33,545 bases of DNA, from contig NW_003117887.1 in assembly GCF_000003605.2 (NCBI RefSeq), positions 1-33,545 of the forward strand. Reading direction: 5' to 3'. Shown here one piece after another: positions 23,861-33,545 of the stretch (position 1 is its first letter; every line of letters starts with the position of its first letter). Below the pieces are notes generated by a model. It searched no databases. It had not been told where the DNA came from and worked only from the letters and a program-made list of their open reading frames with translations. Made by a program: the position numbers and the translations under genes. This stretch comes from Saccoglossus kowalevskii. Taxonomy: Eukaryota; Hemichordata; Enteropneusta; Harrimaniidae.

Positions 23861-24720
23861 TGTTATGGATACTGAACTAACTGGGCCAATGTTTTCCATG
23901 GTATTTTGCAGTACACATTGTGTTGGGTGCTGAACTACCTGGGCTAATATTTTCCATGGTATATTTCAGTACACATTGTAATGGGTACTGAACAACCTGG
24001 GCTAATGTTTTCCATGGTATATTTCAGTACACATTGTGTTGAGTACTGAACAACCTGGGCCAATGTTTTCCATGGTATTTTTTAGTACACATTGTGTTGG
24101 GTACTGAACAACCTGGGCCAATGTTTTCCATGGTATTTTTCAGTACACATTGTATTGGGTTCTGAACTACCTGGGCTAATGTTTTCCATGGTATTTTCAA
24201 TACACATTGTGTTGGGTACTGAACAACCTGGGCCAATATTTTCCAGGGCATTTTTACTACACATTATTTTTGGGTACTGAACTACATGGGCCAACGTTTT
24301 CCATTGTATTTTTCAGTAAACATTGTGTTGAATACTGAACAACCTGGGCCAATGCTTTCCATGGTAGTTTTCAGTACACATTGTGTTGGGTACTGAACTA
24401 CCTGGGCTAATGTTTTCCGTGGTAGTTTTCAGAACACATTGTGTTGGATACTGAACTACCTGGGCTAATGTTTTCCGTGGTAGTTTTCAGAACACATTGT
24501 GTTGGATACTGAACTACCTGGACCAATGTTTTACATGGTATTTTTCAGTACACATTGTGTTGGGTTTTCAACAACCTGGGCCAATGTTTTCCATGGTATA
24601 TTTCAGTACACATTGTGTTGGGTACTAAACAACCTGGGCCAATGTTTTTCATGGTATTTTTTAGTACACATTGTGTTGGGTACTGAACTACCTGGGCTAA
24701 TGTTTTCCATGGTATTTTTC
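23861..24720. repeat. Block F copy 3
   Basis: Landmark TGTTATGGATACTG is at 23,861 and ATTATTTTTGGG at 24,263, 869 bp after copy 2. Both copies share GGGCCAACG (an added CpG) where copy 1 has GGGCCAATG, supporting a recent tandem duplication. Two CAGAACACA monomers are present, as in copy 1. Confidence 0.88.
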
Positions 24721-25640
24721 AGTACACATTGTGTTGGGTACTGAACTACCTGGGCTAATGTTTTCCATGGTATTTTTCAGTACACATTGTGTTGGGTACT
24801 GAACTACCTGGGCTAATGTTTTCCATGGTATTTTTCAGTACACATTGTGTTGGGTACTGAACTACCTGGGCTAATGTTTTCCATGGTATTTTTCAGTACA
24901 CATTGTGTTGGGTACTGAACTACCTGGGCCAATGTTTTCCATGGTATTTTTCAGTACACATTGTATTGGGTACTGAACTACCTGGGCTAATGTTTTCCAT
25001 GGTATTTTCAGTACATATTGTGTTGGGTACTGAACAACCTGGGCCAATGTTTTGCATGGTATTTTTCAGTACACATTGTGTTGGGTACTGAACTACCTGG
25101 GTTAATGTTTTCCATGGTATTTTTCAGTACACATTGTGTTGGGTACTGAACTGCCTGGGCCAATGTTTTGCATGGTATTTTTCAGTACACATTGTATTGG
25201 GTACTGAACTACCTGGGCTAATGTTTTCCATGGTATTTTTCAGTACACATTGTGTTGGGTACTGAACAACCTGGGCCAATGCTTTCCATGGTATTTTTCA
25301 GTACACATTGTGTTGATACTGAACTACCTGGGCGAATGTTTTCCATGGTATTTTTCAGTACACATTGTGTTGGGTACTGAACAACCTGGGCCAATGCCTT
25401 CCATGGTATTTTTCAGTACACATTGTGTTGGGTACTGAACTACCTGGGCTAATGTTTTCCATGATATTTTTCAGTACACATTGTGTTGGGTACTGAACTA
25501 CCTGGGCTAATGTTTTCCATGGTATTTTTCAGTACACATTGTGTTGGGTACTGAACTACCTGGGCTAATGTTTTCCATGGTATTTTTCAGTACACATTGT
25601 GTTGGGTACTGAACTACCTGGGCCAATGTTTTCCATGGTA
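24720..25640. repeat. Homogenised family A run matching 11,290-12,120
   Basis: Near-identical GGGTACTGAAC / CTAATG monomers with the ordered variants GTATTGGG, TTTTGCATGG, GAACTGCCTGGG, GTTGATACTG and CCAATGCC, at an offset of 13,401 from 11,502-12,037. The tetramer-rich part of the first copy (about 12,120-13,085) has no counterpart here, and the run goes straight into the GTAGTCTTCAG monomer at about 25,640. Confidence 0.85.
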
Positions 25641-27300
25641 GTCTTCAGTACACATTGTATTGGGTTCTGAACTACCTGGGCTAATGTTTTCCATGGTATT
25701 TTCAATACACATTGTGTTGGGTACTGAACAACCTGGACCAATATTTTCCAGGGCATTTTTACTACACATTATTTTTGGGTACTGAACTACATGGGCCAAT
25801 GTTTTCCATTGTATTTTTCAGTGAACATTGTGTTGAATACTGAACAACCTGGACCAATGCTTTCCATGGTACTTTTCAGTACACATAGAGCTGGGTTCTG
25901 AACTACCTGGGCTAATGTTTTCCATGGTAGTTTTCAGTACACATTGTGTTTGGTACTAAAATACCTGGGCCAATGTTTTCCATGGTAGTTTTCAGTACAC
26001 ATTGTGTTGGGTACTGAACTACCTGGGCTAATGTTTTCCATGGTAGTTTTCAGTACACATTGTGTTGGATACTGAACTACCTGGGCCAATGTTTTCCATG
26101 GTATTTTTCAGTACACATTGTGTTAGATACTGAACTACCTGGGCCAATGCTTTCCATGGTATTTTTCAGTACACATTGTGTTGATACTGAACTACCTGGG
26201 CGAATGTTTTCCATGGTATTTTTCAGTACACATTGTGTTGGGTACTAAACAACCTGGGCCAATGTTTTCCATGGTATTTTTCAGTACACATTGTGTTGGG
26301 TACTGAACTACCTGGGCTAATGTTTTCCATGGTAGTTTTCAGTACACATTGTGTTGAGTACTGAACAACCTGGGGTAATGTTTTCAATGGTATATTTCAG
26401 TACACATTGTGTTGAGTACTGAACAACCTGGGCCAATGTTTTCCATGGTATTTTTTAGTACACATTGTGTTGGGTACTGAACAACCTGGGCCAATGTTTT
26501 CCATGGTATTTTTCAGTACACATTGTATTGGGTTCTGAACTACCTGGGCTAATGTTTTCCATGGTATTTTCAATACACATTGTGTTGGGTACTGAACAAC
26601 CTGGGCCAATATTTTCCAGGGCATTTTTACTACACATTATTTTTGGGTACTGAACTACATGGGCCAATGTTTCCCATTGTATTTTTCAGTGAACATTGTG
26701 TTGAATACTGAACAACCTGGGCCAATGCTTTCCATGGTACTTTTCAGTACACATAGAGCAGGGTTCTGAACTACCTGGGCTAATGTTTTCCATGGTAGTT
26801 TTCAGTACACATTGTGTTTGGTACTAAAATACCTGGGCTAATGTTTTCCAAGGTAGTTTTCAGTACACATTGTGTTGGATACTGAAATACCTGGATGAAT
26901 GTTTTCCATGGTATTTTTCAGTACACATTGTGTTGGATACTGAAATACCTGGGCTAATGTTTTCCATAGTAGTTTTTCAGTACACATTGTGTAGGATACT
27001 GAACTACCTGGGCCAATGCTTTCCATGGTATTTTTCAGTACACATTGTGTTGGATACTGAACTATCTGGGCCAATGCTTTCCATGGTATTTTTCAGTACA
27101 CATTGTGTTGGATACTGAACTACCTGGGCTAATGTTTTCCATGGTATTTTTCAGTACACATTGTAATGGGTACTGAACAACTTGGACCAACGTTTTCCAT
27201 GGTAGTTTTCAGTACACATTGTGTTGAGTACTGAACAACCTGGGGTAATGTTTTCAATGGTATTTTTCAGTACACATTGTGCTGGGTTCTGAACTACCTG
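25640..27300. repeat. Family A mosaic related to 7,758-8,340 and 8,770-9,000
   Basis: This contains two copies of the CAATACACATTGTG, CCAGGGCATTTTT, ATTATTTTTGGG and CAGTGAACATTGTG string. The ATTATTTTTGGG landmarks are at 25,768 and 26,636, 868 bp apart. Between and after them are GTTTGGTACTAAAAT monomers, a one-base-short GTTGATACTG monomer, GGATGAATG, and a run of GGATACTGAAC monomers (about 26,870-27,130). The match to 8,061 is at offset 17,757, unlike the neighbouring 13.4-kb offset, so the order has been rearranged between super-repeats. Confidence 0.82.
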
Positions 27301-27850
27301 GGTCAATGTTTTTCATGGTATTTTTCAGTACACATTGTGTTGAGCACCGAACAACCTGGGCCAATATTTTCCAGGGCATTTTTACTACACATTATTTTTG
27401 GGTACTGAACTACATGGGCCAATGTTTTCCATTGTATTTTTCAGTAAACATTGTGTTGAATACTGAACAACCTGGGCCAATGCTTTCCATGGTACTTTTC
27501 AGTACACATAGAGCTGGGTTCTGAACTACCTGGGCCAATGTTTTTCATGGTATGTTTCAGTACACATTGTGTTGGGTACTGAACAATCTGTGCCAATATT
27601 TTCCATGGCATTTTTAGTACACATTGTGTTGGGTACTGAACTACATGGGCCAATGTTTTCCATGGTAATTTACAGTACACATTGTGTTGGGTACTGAACT
27701 ACATGGGCCAATGTTTTCCATGGTAATTTACAGTACACATTGTGTTGGGTACTGAACTACATGGGCCAATGTTTTCCATGGTAATTTACAGTACACATTG
27801 TGTTGGGTACTGAACTACATGGGCCAATGTTTTCCATGGTAATTTACAGT
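27300..27850. repeat. Cassette relative ending in a fourfold single-monomer amplification
   Basis: The left part matches 8,960-9,345 (ATTATTTTTGGG at 27,391, ACACATAGAGCTGGG, ACAATCTGTGCC). It then runs into four nearly identical monomers with GAACTACATGGGCC and AATTTACAG at 27,667, 27,725, 27,783 and 27,841, exactly 58 bp apart. The earlier copy has a single AATTTACAG monomer at 9,331, so one unit was amplified here. Confidence 0.9.
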
Positions 27851-28500
27851 ACACATTGTGGTGGGTTCTGAACTACCTGGGCCAATGTTTTCCATGGTAG
27901 TTTTTTGTACACAATGTGTTGGGTACTGAACTATCTGGGCCAATATTTTCCAAGTTAGTTTTCAGTACACATTGTGTTGGGCACTGAACTAACTTGGCCA
28001 ATGTTTTCCATAATATTTTTCCATGGTTTTTTTCAGTACACATTGTCTTGTGTGCTGGACTATCTGGGCCAATGCTTTCCATGGTATTTTCAGTACACAT
28101 TGTGTTGGGTTCTGAACTACTTGGACCAATGTTTTCCATGGTATTTTTCAGTACACATTGTGTTGGGTACCGAACAACCTGTGCCAATATTTTCCATGGC
28201 ATTTTTAGTACACATTGTGTTGGATACTGAACTACCTGGGCCAATGTTTTCCATGGTATTTTCCAGTACACATTGTGTTGGGTACTGAACTACCTGGGCC
28301 AATGTTTTCCATGGTATTTTTCAGTACACATTGTGTTGGGTACTAAACAACCTGGGCCAATGTTTTTCATGGTATTTTTTAGTACACATTGTGTTGGGTA
28401 CTGAACTACCTGGGCTAATGTTTTCCATGGTATTTTTCAGTACACATTGTGTTGGGTACTGAACAACATGGGCCAATGTTTTGCATGGTATTTTTCAGTA
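27850..28500. repeat. Partial block E copy 4 at the A-to-B boundary
   Basis: A shortened block E: GTGGTGGGTTCTG, TTTTTTGTACACAATGTG, the 71-bp monomer, GTCTTGTGTGCTGG, then a direct jump from ACTACTTGGACC into GGTACCGAACAACCTGTGCC. The trimer and the ATTATTTTTGGG part seen in copies 1-3 are skipped. The longest open frame of the window (minus strand, 27,873-28,271, 132 codons) arises here only because phase-shifting units remove stops. Family B resumes at about 28,540. Confidence 0.82.
28003..28035 (+). repeat. 13-bp insertion in a 71-bp monomer, copy 3
   Basis: Third copy of the expanded monomer, 8,702 bp from copy 2. The upstream monomer reads ACTAACTTGGCC rather than ACTACCTTGGCC, a private change. 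Confidence 0.85.
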
Positions 28501-31500
28501 CACATTGTGTTGGGTACTGAACAACCTGGGCCAATGTTTTCCATGGTAGTTTTCAGTACACATTGTGGTGGGTTCTGAACTACCTGGACCAATGTTTTCC
28601 ATGGTAGTTTTCAGTACACATTGTGTTGGGTACTGAACAACCTGGGCCAATGTATTCCATGGTAGTTTTCAGTACACATTGTGGTGGGTTCTGAACTACC
28701 TGGGCCATTGTTTTCCATGGTAGTTTTCAGTACACATTGTGGTGGGTTCTGAACTACCTGGGCTAATGTTTTCCATGGTAGTTTTCAGTACACATTGTGC
28801 TGGGTTCTGAACTATCTGGGCCAATGTTTTCCATGGTAGTTTTTTGTACACAATGTGTTCGGTACTGAACTATCTGGGCCAATATTTTCCATGGTAGTTT
28901 TTTGTACACAATGTGTTGGGTACTGAACTATCTGGGCCAATATTTTCCATGGTAGTTTTCAGTACACATTGTGGTGGGTTCTGAACTACCTGGACCAATG
29001 TTTTCCATGGTAGTTTTCAGTACACATTGTGTTGGGTTCTGAACAACCTGGGCCAATGTTTTCCACGGTAGTTTTCAGTACACATTGTGTTGGGTTCTGA
29101 ACAACCTGGGCCAATGTTTTCCACGGTAGTTTTCAGTACACATTGTGGTGGGTTCTGAACTACCTGGACCAATGTTTTCCACGGTAGTTTTCAGTACACA
29201 TTGTGTTGGGTTCTGAACAACCTGGGCCAATGTTTTCCACGGTAGTTTTCAGTACACATTGTGTTGGGTTCTGAACAACCTGGGCCAATGTTTTCCACGG
29301 TAGTTTTCAGTACACATTGTGGTGGGTTCTGAACTACCTGGACCAATGTTTTCCATGGTAGTTTTTTGTACACAATGTGTTGGGTACTGAACTACCTGGG
29401 CCAATGTTTTCCATGGTAGTTTTTTGTACACAATGTGTTGGGTACTGAACTATCTGGGCCAATATTTTCCATGGTAGTTTTCAGTACACATTGTGGTAGG
29501 TTCTGAACTACCTGGACCAATGTTTTACATGGTAGTTTTCAGTACACATTGTGTTGGGTTCTGAACAACCTGGGCCAATGTTTTCCACGGTAGTTTTCAG
29601 TACACATTGTGGTGGGTTCTGAACTACCTGGACCAATGTTTTCCATGGTAGTTTTTTGTACACAATGTGTTGGGTACTGAACAACCTGGGCCAATGTTTT
29701 CCATGGTAGTTTTCAGTACACATTGTGGTGGGTTCTGAACTACCTGGACCAATGTTTTCCATGGTAGTTTTTTGTACACAATGTGTTGGGTACTGAACTA
29801 CCTGGGCCAATGTTTTCCATGGAAGTTTTTTGTACACAATGTGTTGGGTACTGAACTATCTGGGCCAATATTTTCCATGGTAGTTTTCAGTACACATTGT
29901 GGTGGGTTCTGAACTACCTGGACCAATGTTTTCCATGGTAGTTTTCAGTACACATTGTGTTGGGTTCTGAACTACCTGGGCTAATGTTTACCATGGTATT
30001 TTTCAGTACACATTGTGTTGGGTTCTGAACTACCTGGGCTAATGTTTACCATGGTATTTTTCAGTTCACATTGTGGTGGGTTCTGAACTACCTGGGCCAA
30101 TGTTTTCCATGGTAGTTTTCAGTACACATTGTGGTGGGTTCTGAACTACCTGGGCTAATGTTTTCCATGGTAGTTTTCAGTACACATTGTGCTGGGTTCT
30201 GAACTATCTGGGCCAATGTTTTCCATGGTAGTTTTTTGTACACAATGTGTTGGGTACTGAACTATCTGGGCCAATATTTTCCATGGTAGTTTTTTGTACA
30301 CAATGTGTTGGGTACTGAACTATCTGGGCCAATATTTTCCATGGTAGTTTTCAGTACACATTGTGGTGGGTTCTGAACTACCTGGACCAATGTTTTCCAT
30401 GGTAGTTTTCAGTACACATTGTGTTGGGTTCTGAACAACCTGGGCCAATGTTTTCCACGGTAGTTCTCAGTACACATTGTGTTGGGTTCTGAACTACCTG
30501 GGCCACTGCTGTCCATGGTATTTTTCAGTACACATTGTGTTGGGTTCTGAACTACCTGGGCTAATGTTTACCATGGTATTTTTCAGTACACATTGTGTTG
30601 GGTTCTGAACTACCTGGGCTAATGTTTACCATGGTATTTTTCAGTACACATTGTGGTGGGTTCTGAACTACCTGGGCCAATGTTTTCCATGGTAGTTTTC
30701 AGTACACATTGTGGTGGGTTCTGAACTACCTGGGCTAATGTTTTCCATGGTAGTTTTCAGTACACATTGTGCTGGGTTCTGAACTATCTGGGCCAATGTT
30801 TTCCATGGTAGTTTTTTGTACACAATGTGTTGGGTACTGAACTATCTGGGCCAATATTTTCCATGGTAGTTTTTTGTACACAATGTGTTGGGTACTGAAC
30901 TATCTGGGCCAATATTTTCCATGGTAGTTTTCAGTACACATTGTGGTGGCTTCTGAACTACCTGGACCAATGTTTTCCATGGTAGTTTTCAGTACACATT
31001 GTGTTGGGTTCTGAACAACCTGGGCCACTGCTGTCCATGGTATTTTTCAGTACACATTGTGTTGGGTTCTGAACTACCTGGGCTAATGTTTTCCATGGTA
31101 TTTTTCAGTACACATTGTGTTGGGTTCTGAACTACCTGGGCTAATGTTTACCATGGTATTTTTCAGTACACATTGTGTTGGGTTCTGAACTACCTGGGCT
31201 AATGTTTACCATGGTATTTTTCAGTACACATTGTGGTGGGTTCTGAACTACCTGGGCCAATGTTTTCCATGGTAGTTTTCAGTACACATTGTGGTGGGTT
31301 CTGAACTACCTGGGCTAATGTTTTCCATGGTAGTTTTCAGTACACATTGTGCTGGGTTCTGAACTATCTGGGCCAATGTTTTCCATGGTAGTTTTTTGTA
31401 CACAATGTGTTGGGTACTGAACTATCTGGGCCAATATTTTCCATGGTAGTTTTTTGTACACAATGTGTTGGGTACTGAACTATCTGGGCCAATATTTTCC

Positions 31501-33545
31501 ATGGTAGTTTTCAGTACACATTGTGGTGGGTTCTGAACTACCTGGACCAATGTTTTCCATGGTAGTTTTCAGTACACATTGTGTTGGGTTCTGAACAACC
31601 TGGGCCAATGTTTTCCACGGTAGTTTTCAGTACACATTGTGGTGGGTTCTGAACTACCTGTACCAATGTTTTCCACGGTAGTTTTCAGTACACATTGTGT
31701 TGGGTTCTGAACAACCTGGGCCAATGTTTTCCACGGTAGTTTTCAGTACACATTGTGTTGGGTTCTGAACAACCTGGGCCAATGTTTTCCACGGTAGTTT
31801 TCAGTACACATTGTGGTGGGTTCTGAACTACCTGAACCAATGTTTTCCATGGTAGTTTTTTGTACACAATGTGTTGGGTACTGAACTACCTGGGCCAATG
31901 TTTTCCATGGTAGTTTTTTGTACACAATGTGTTGGGTACTGAACTATCTGGGCCAATATTTTCCATGGTAGTTTTCAGTACACATTGTGGTGGGTTCTGA
32001 ACTACCTGGACCAATGTTTTCCATGGTAGTTTTCAGTACACATTGTGTTGGGTTCTGAACAACCTGGGCCAATGTTTTCCACGGTAGTTTTCAGTACACA
32101 TTGTGGTGGGTTCTGAACTACCTGGACCAATGTTTTCCATGGTATTTTTCAGTACACATTGTGTTGGGTTCTGAACTACCTGGGCTAATGTTTACCATGG
32201 TATTTTTCAGTACACATTGTGGTGGGTTCTGAACTACCTGGGCCAATGTTTTCCATGGTAGTTTTCAGTACACATTGTGGAGGGTTCTGAACTACCTGGG
32301 CTAATGTTTTCCATGGTAGTTTTCAGTACACATTGTGCTGGGTTCTGAACTATCTGGGCCAATGTTTTCCATGGTAGTTTTTTGTACACAATGTGTTGGG
32401 TACTGAACTATCTGGGCCAATATTTTCCATGGTAGTTTTTTGTACACAATGTGTTGGGTACTGAACTATCTGGGCCAATATTTTCCATGGTAGTTTTCAG
32501 TACACATTGTGGTGGGTTCTGAACTACCTGGACCAATGTTTTCCATGGTAGTTTTCAGTACACATTGTGTTGGGTTCTGAACAACCTGGGCCAATGTTTT
32601 CCACGGTAGTTTTCAGTACACATTGTGTTGGGTTCTGAACAACCTGGGCCAATGTTTTCCACGGTAGTTTTCAGTACACATTGTGTTGGGTTCTGAACAA
32701 CCTGGGCCAATGTTTTCCACGGTATTTTTCAGTACACATTGTGTTGGGTTCTGAACTACCTGGGCCAATGTTTTCCATGGTAGTTTTTTGTACACATTGT
32801 GTTGGGTTCTGAACTACCTGGGCCACTGCTGTCCATGGTATTTTTCAGTACACATTGTGTTGGGTTCTGAACTACCTGGGCTAATGTTTACCATGGTATT
32901 TTTCAGTACACATTGTGTTGGGTTCTGAACTACCTGGGCTAATGTTTACCATGGTATTTTTCAGTACACATTGTGGTGGGTTCTGAACTACCTGGGCCAA
33001 TGTTTTCCATGGTAGTTTTCAGTACACATTGTGGTGGGTTCTGAACTACCTGGGCTAATGTTTTCCATGGTAGTTTTCAGTACACATTGTGCTGGGTTCT
33101 GAACTATCTGGGCCAATGTTTTCCATGGTAGTTTTTTGTACACAATGTGTTGGGTACTGAACTATCTGGGCCAATATTTTCCATGGTAGTTTTTTGTACA
33201 CAATGTGTTGGGTACTGAACTATCTGGGCCAATATTTTCCATGGTAGTTTTCAGTACACATTGTGGTGGGTTCTGAACTACCTGGACCAATGTTTTCCAT
33301 GGTAGTTTTCAGTACACATTGTGTTGGGTTCTGAACAACCTGGGCCAATGTTTTCCACGGTAGTTTTCAGTACACATTGTGTTGGGTTCTGAACAACCTG
33401 GGCCAATGTTTTCCACGGTAGTTTTCAGTACACATTGTGGTGGGTTCTGAACTACCTGGACCAATGTTTTCCACGGTAGTTTTCAGTACACATTGTGTTG
33501 GGTTCTGAACAACCTGGGCCAATGTTTCCACGGTAGTTTCAGTGA
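28500..33545. repeat. Family B variable-length higher-order repeat array, copy 2
   Basis: The same signature monomers as 13,280-18,240 appear in the same order. TGCTGGGTTCTGAACTATC lies at 28,798, 30,190, 30,770, 31,350, 32,336 and 33,090, giving units of 24, 10, 10, 17 and 13 monomers (1,392, 580, 580, 986 and 754 bp), all exact multiples of 58. The rare GTGGTAGGTTCTG monomer at 29,494 pairs with 17,591 (offset 11,903), while 29,191 pairs with 16,246 (offset 12,945). About 18 monomers present in copy 1 are therefore absent here. The last 30 bases carry two homopolymer shortenings and end in CAGTGA. Confidence 0.9.

Larger units (their letters stand above)
1..33545. repeat. 58-bp tandem satellite array spanning the whole window
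   Basis: A 58-bp unit repeats head-to-tail from the first base to the last, about 578 copies, all in one orientation. A clean reference copy is 7,594-7,651, followed by an almost identical one at 7,652-7,709. Taking TTTTT as unit position 1, landmarks are TTTTTCAG (1-8), the near-palindrome ACACATTGTGT (10-20), GGGTACTGAA (22-31), CTAAT or CCAAT (41-45) and CCATGG (51-56). The consensus is about 40% G+C with no CpG. Most copies differ at a few positions; 57-bp units (one T or C lost around TTTTTCAG) and rare longer units shift the phase. Known biology: such arrays are typical of eukaryotic heterochromatin. I do not recognise the family, see no CENP-B-box-like motif, and cannot assign a species. 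The array edge is not reached on either side. Confidence 0.98.

Noticed and set aside
27873-28271. 132-codon open frame on the minus strand, the longest in the window
   Set aside because: It is satellite read through shifting frames. A 58-bp unit cycles through all three frames every 174 bp. The consensus minus strand carries a TGA (from TTTTCAGTA) and a TAG (from GAACTACC), and the frame stays open only where variants such as TTTTTTGTAC and GAACAACC remove them. No start context, homology or codon bias supports a gene.
13520-32795. Repeated 60-109-codon minus-strand frames in family B that look like a conserved repeat protein
   Set aside because: Identical peptides recur because the DNA is duplicated. 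Neighbouring frames overlap by 58-bp shifts of the same DNA, and stops end each after three to six monomers.
1-33545. CRISPR array
   Set aside because: There are no unique spacers. The whole 58-bp unit is repeated, and variation is scattered point changes rather than repeat-spacer alternation.
1-33545. CENP-B box or a known centromeric satellite
   Set aside because: The consensus has no CpG and nothing resembling the TTCG and CGGG core. I do not recognise the 58-bp monomer as a named satellite, so a centromeric role is not claimed.
1-33545. Inverted array segments or strand switches
   Set aside because: CAGTACACATTG and CCTGGGC keep the plus orientation at every block I followed. No head-to-head or tail-to-tail junction was seen.

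Overview
The whole 33.5 kb window is one uninterrupted satellite array. A monomer of about 58 bp, all copies in the same orientation, runs from the first base to the last, giving roughly 578 copies. I found no gene, RNA gene, transposon, CRISPR array or unique sequence. The consensus monomer is about 40% G+C, has no CpG, and carries TTTTTCAGTACAC, GGGTACTGAAC, a CTAAT/CCAAT dimorphic site and a CCATGG palindrome. Tens of kilobases of pure satellite point to eukaryotic heterochromatin (pericentromeric, subtelomeric or interstitial). I do not recognise the family and cannot name the clade. Open frames of 60-132 codons are by-products: 58 is not a multiple of 3, so each frame cycles every three monomers (174 bp) until a monomer restores a stop.

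Layout: two monomer families alternate. Family A (GGGTACTGAAC, CATGGTATTTTT) fills 1-13,280 and 18,980-28,500. Family B (GGGTTCTGAAC, CATGGTAGTTTT, CCACGG variants and a TTTTTTGTACACAATGTG variant) fills 13,280-18,980 and 28,500-33,545. The window is therefore about two turns of an A-B super-repeat of roughly 12-15 kb, and the A+B stretch from 6.4 kb has an extended mosaic copy from 19.0 kb.

Within family A are long runs of near-identical monomers, 116-bp dimer arrays (2.3-3.7 kb and 22.2-22.9 kb), a 232-bp tetramer (12.5-13.0 kb), a cassette with an ATTATTTTTGGG monomer found 15 times and never in family B, and a 71-bp monomer with a 13-bp insertion found three times. Spacings near 868 bp (15 monomers) and 985 bp (17 monomers) recur. 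Family B is a variable-length higher-order repeat whose units are 9, 10, 13, 17, 20 or 24 monomers, always an exact multiple of 58 bp.

The organisation fits repeated unequal exchange and conversion at several scales: single-monomer amplification (27.67-27.85 kb), trimer (174 bp), pentamer (290 bp), 15-17-mer segments, and the super-repeat. The most unusual points are the two-family super-period, the recurring 17-monomer unit in both families, conflicting ancestry signals among three copies of one block, and a possible hairpin or cruciform in family A monomers that family B has lost in two different ways.
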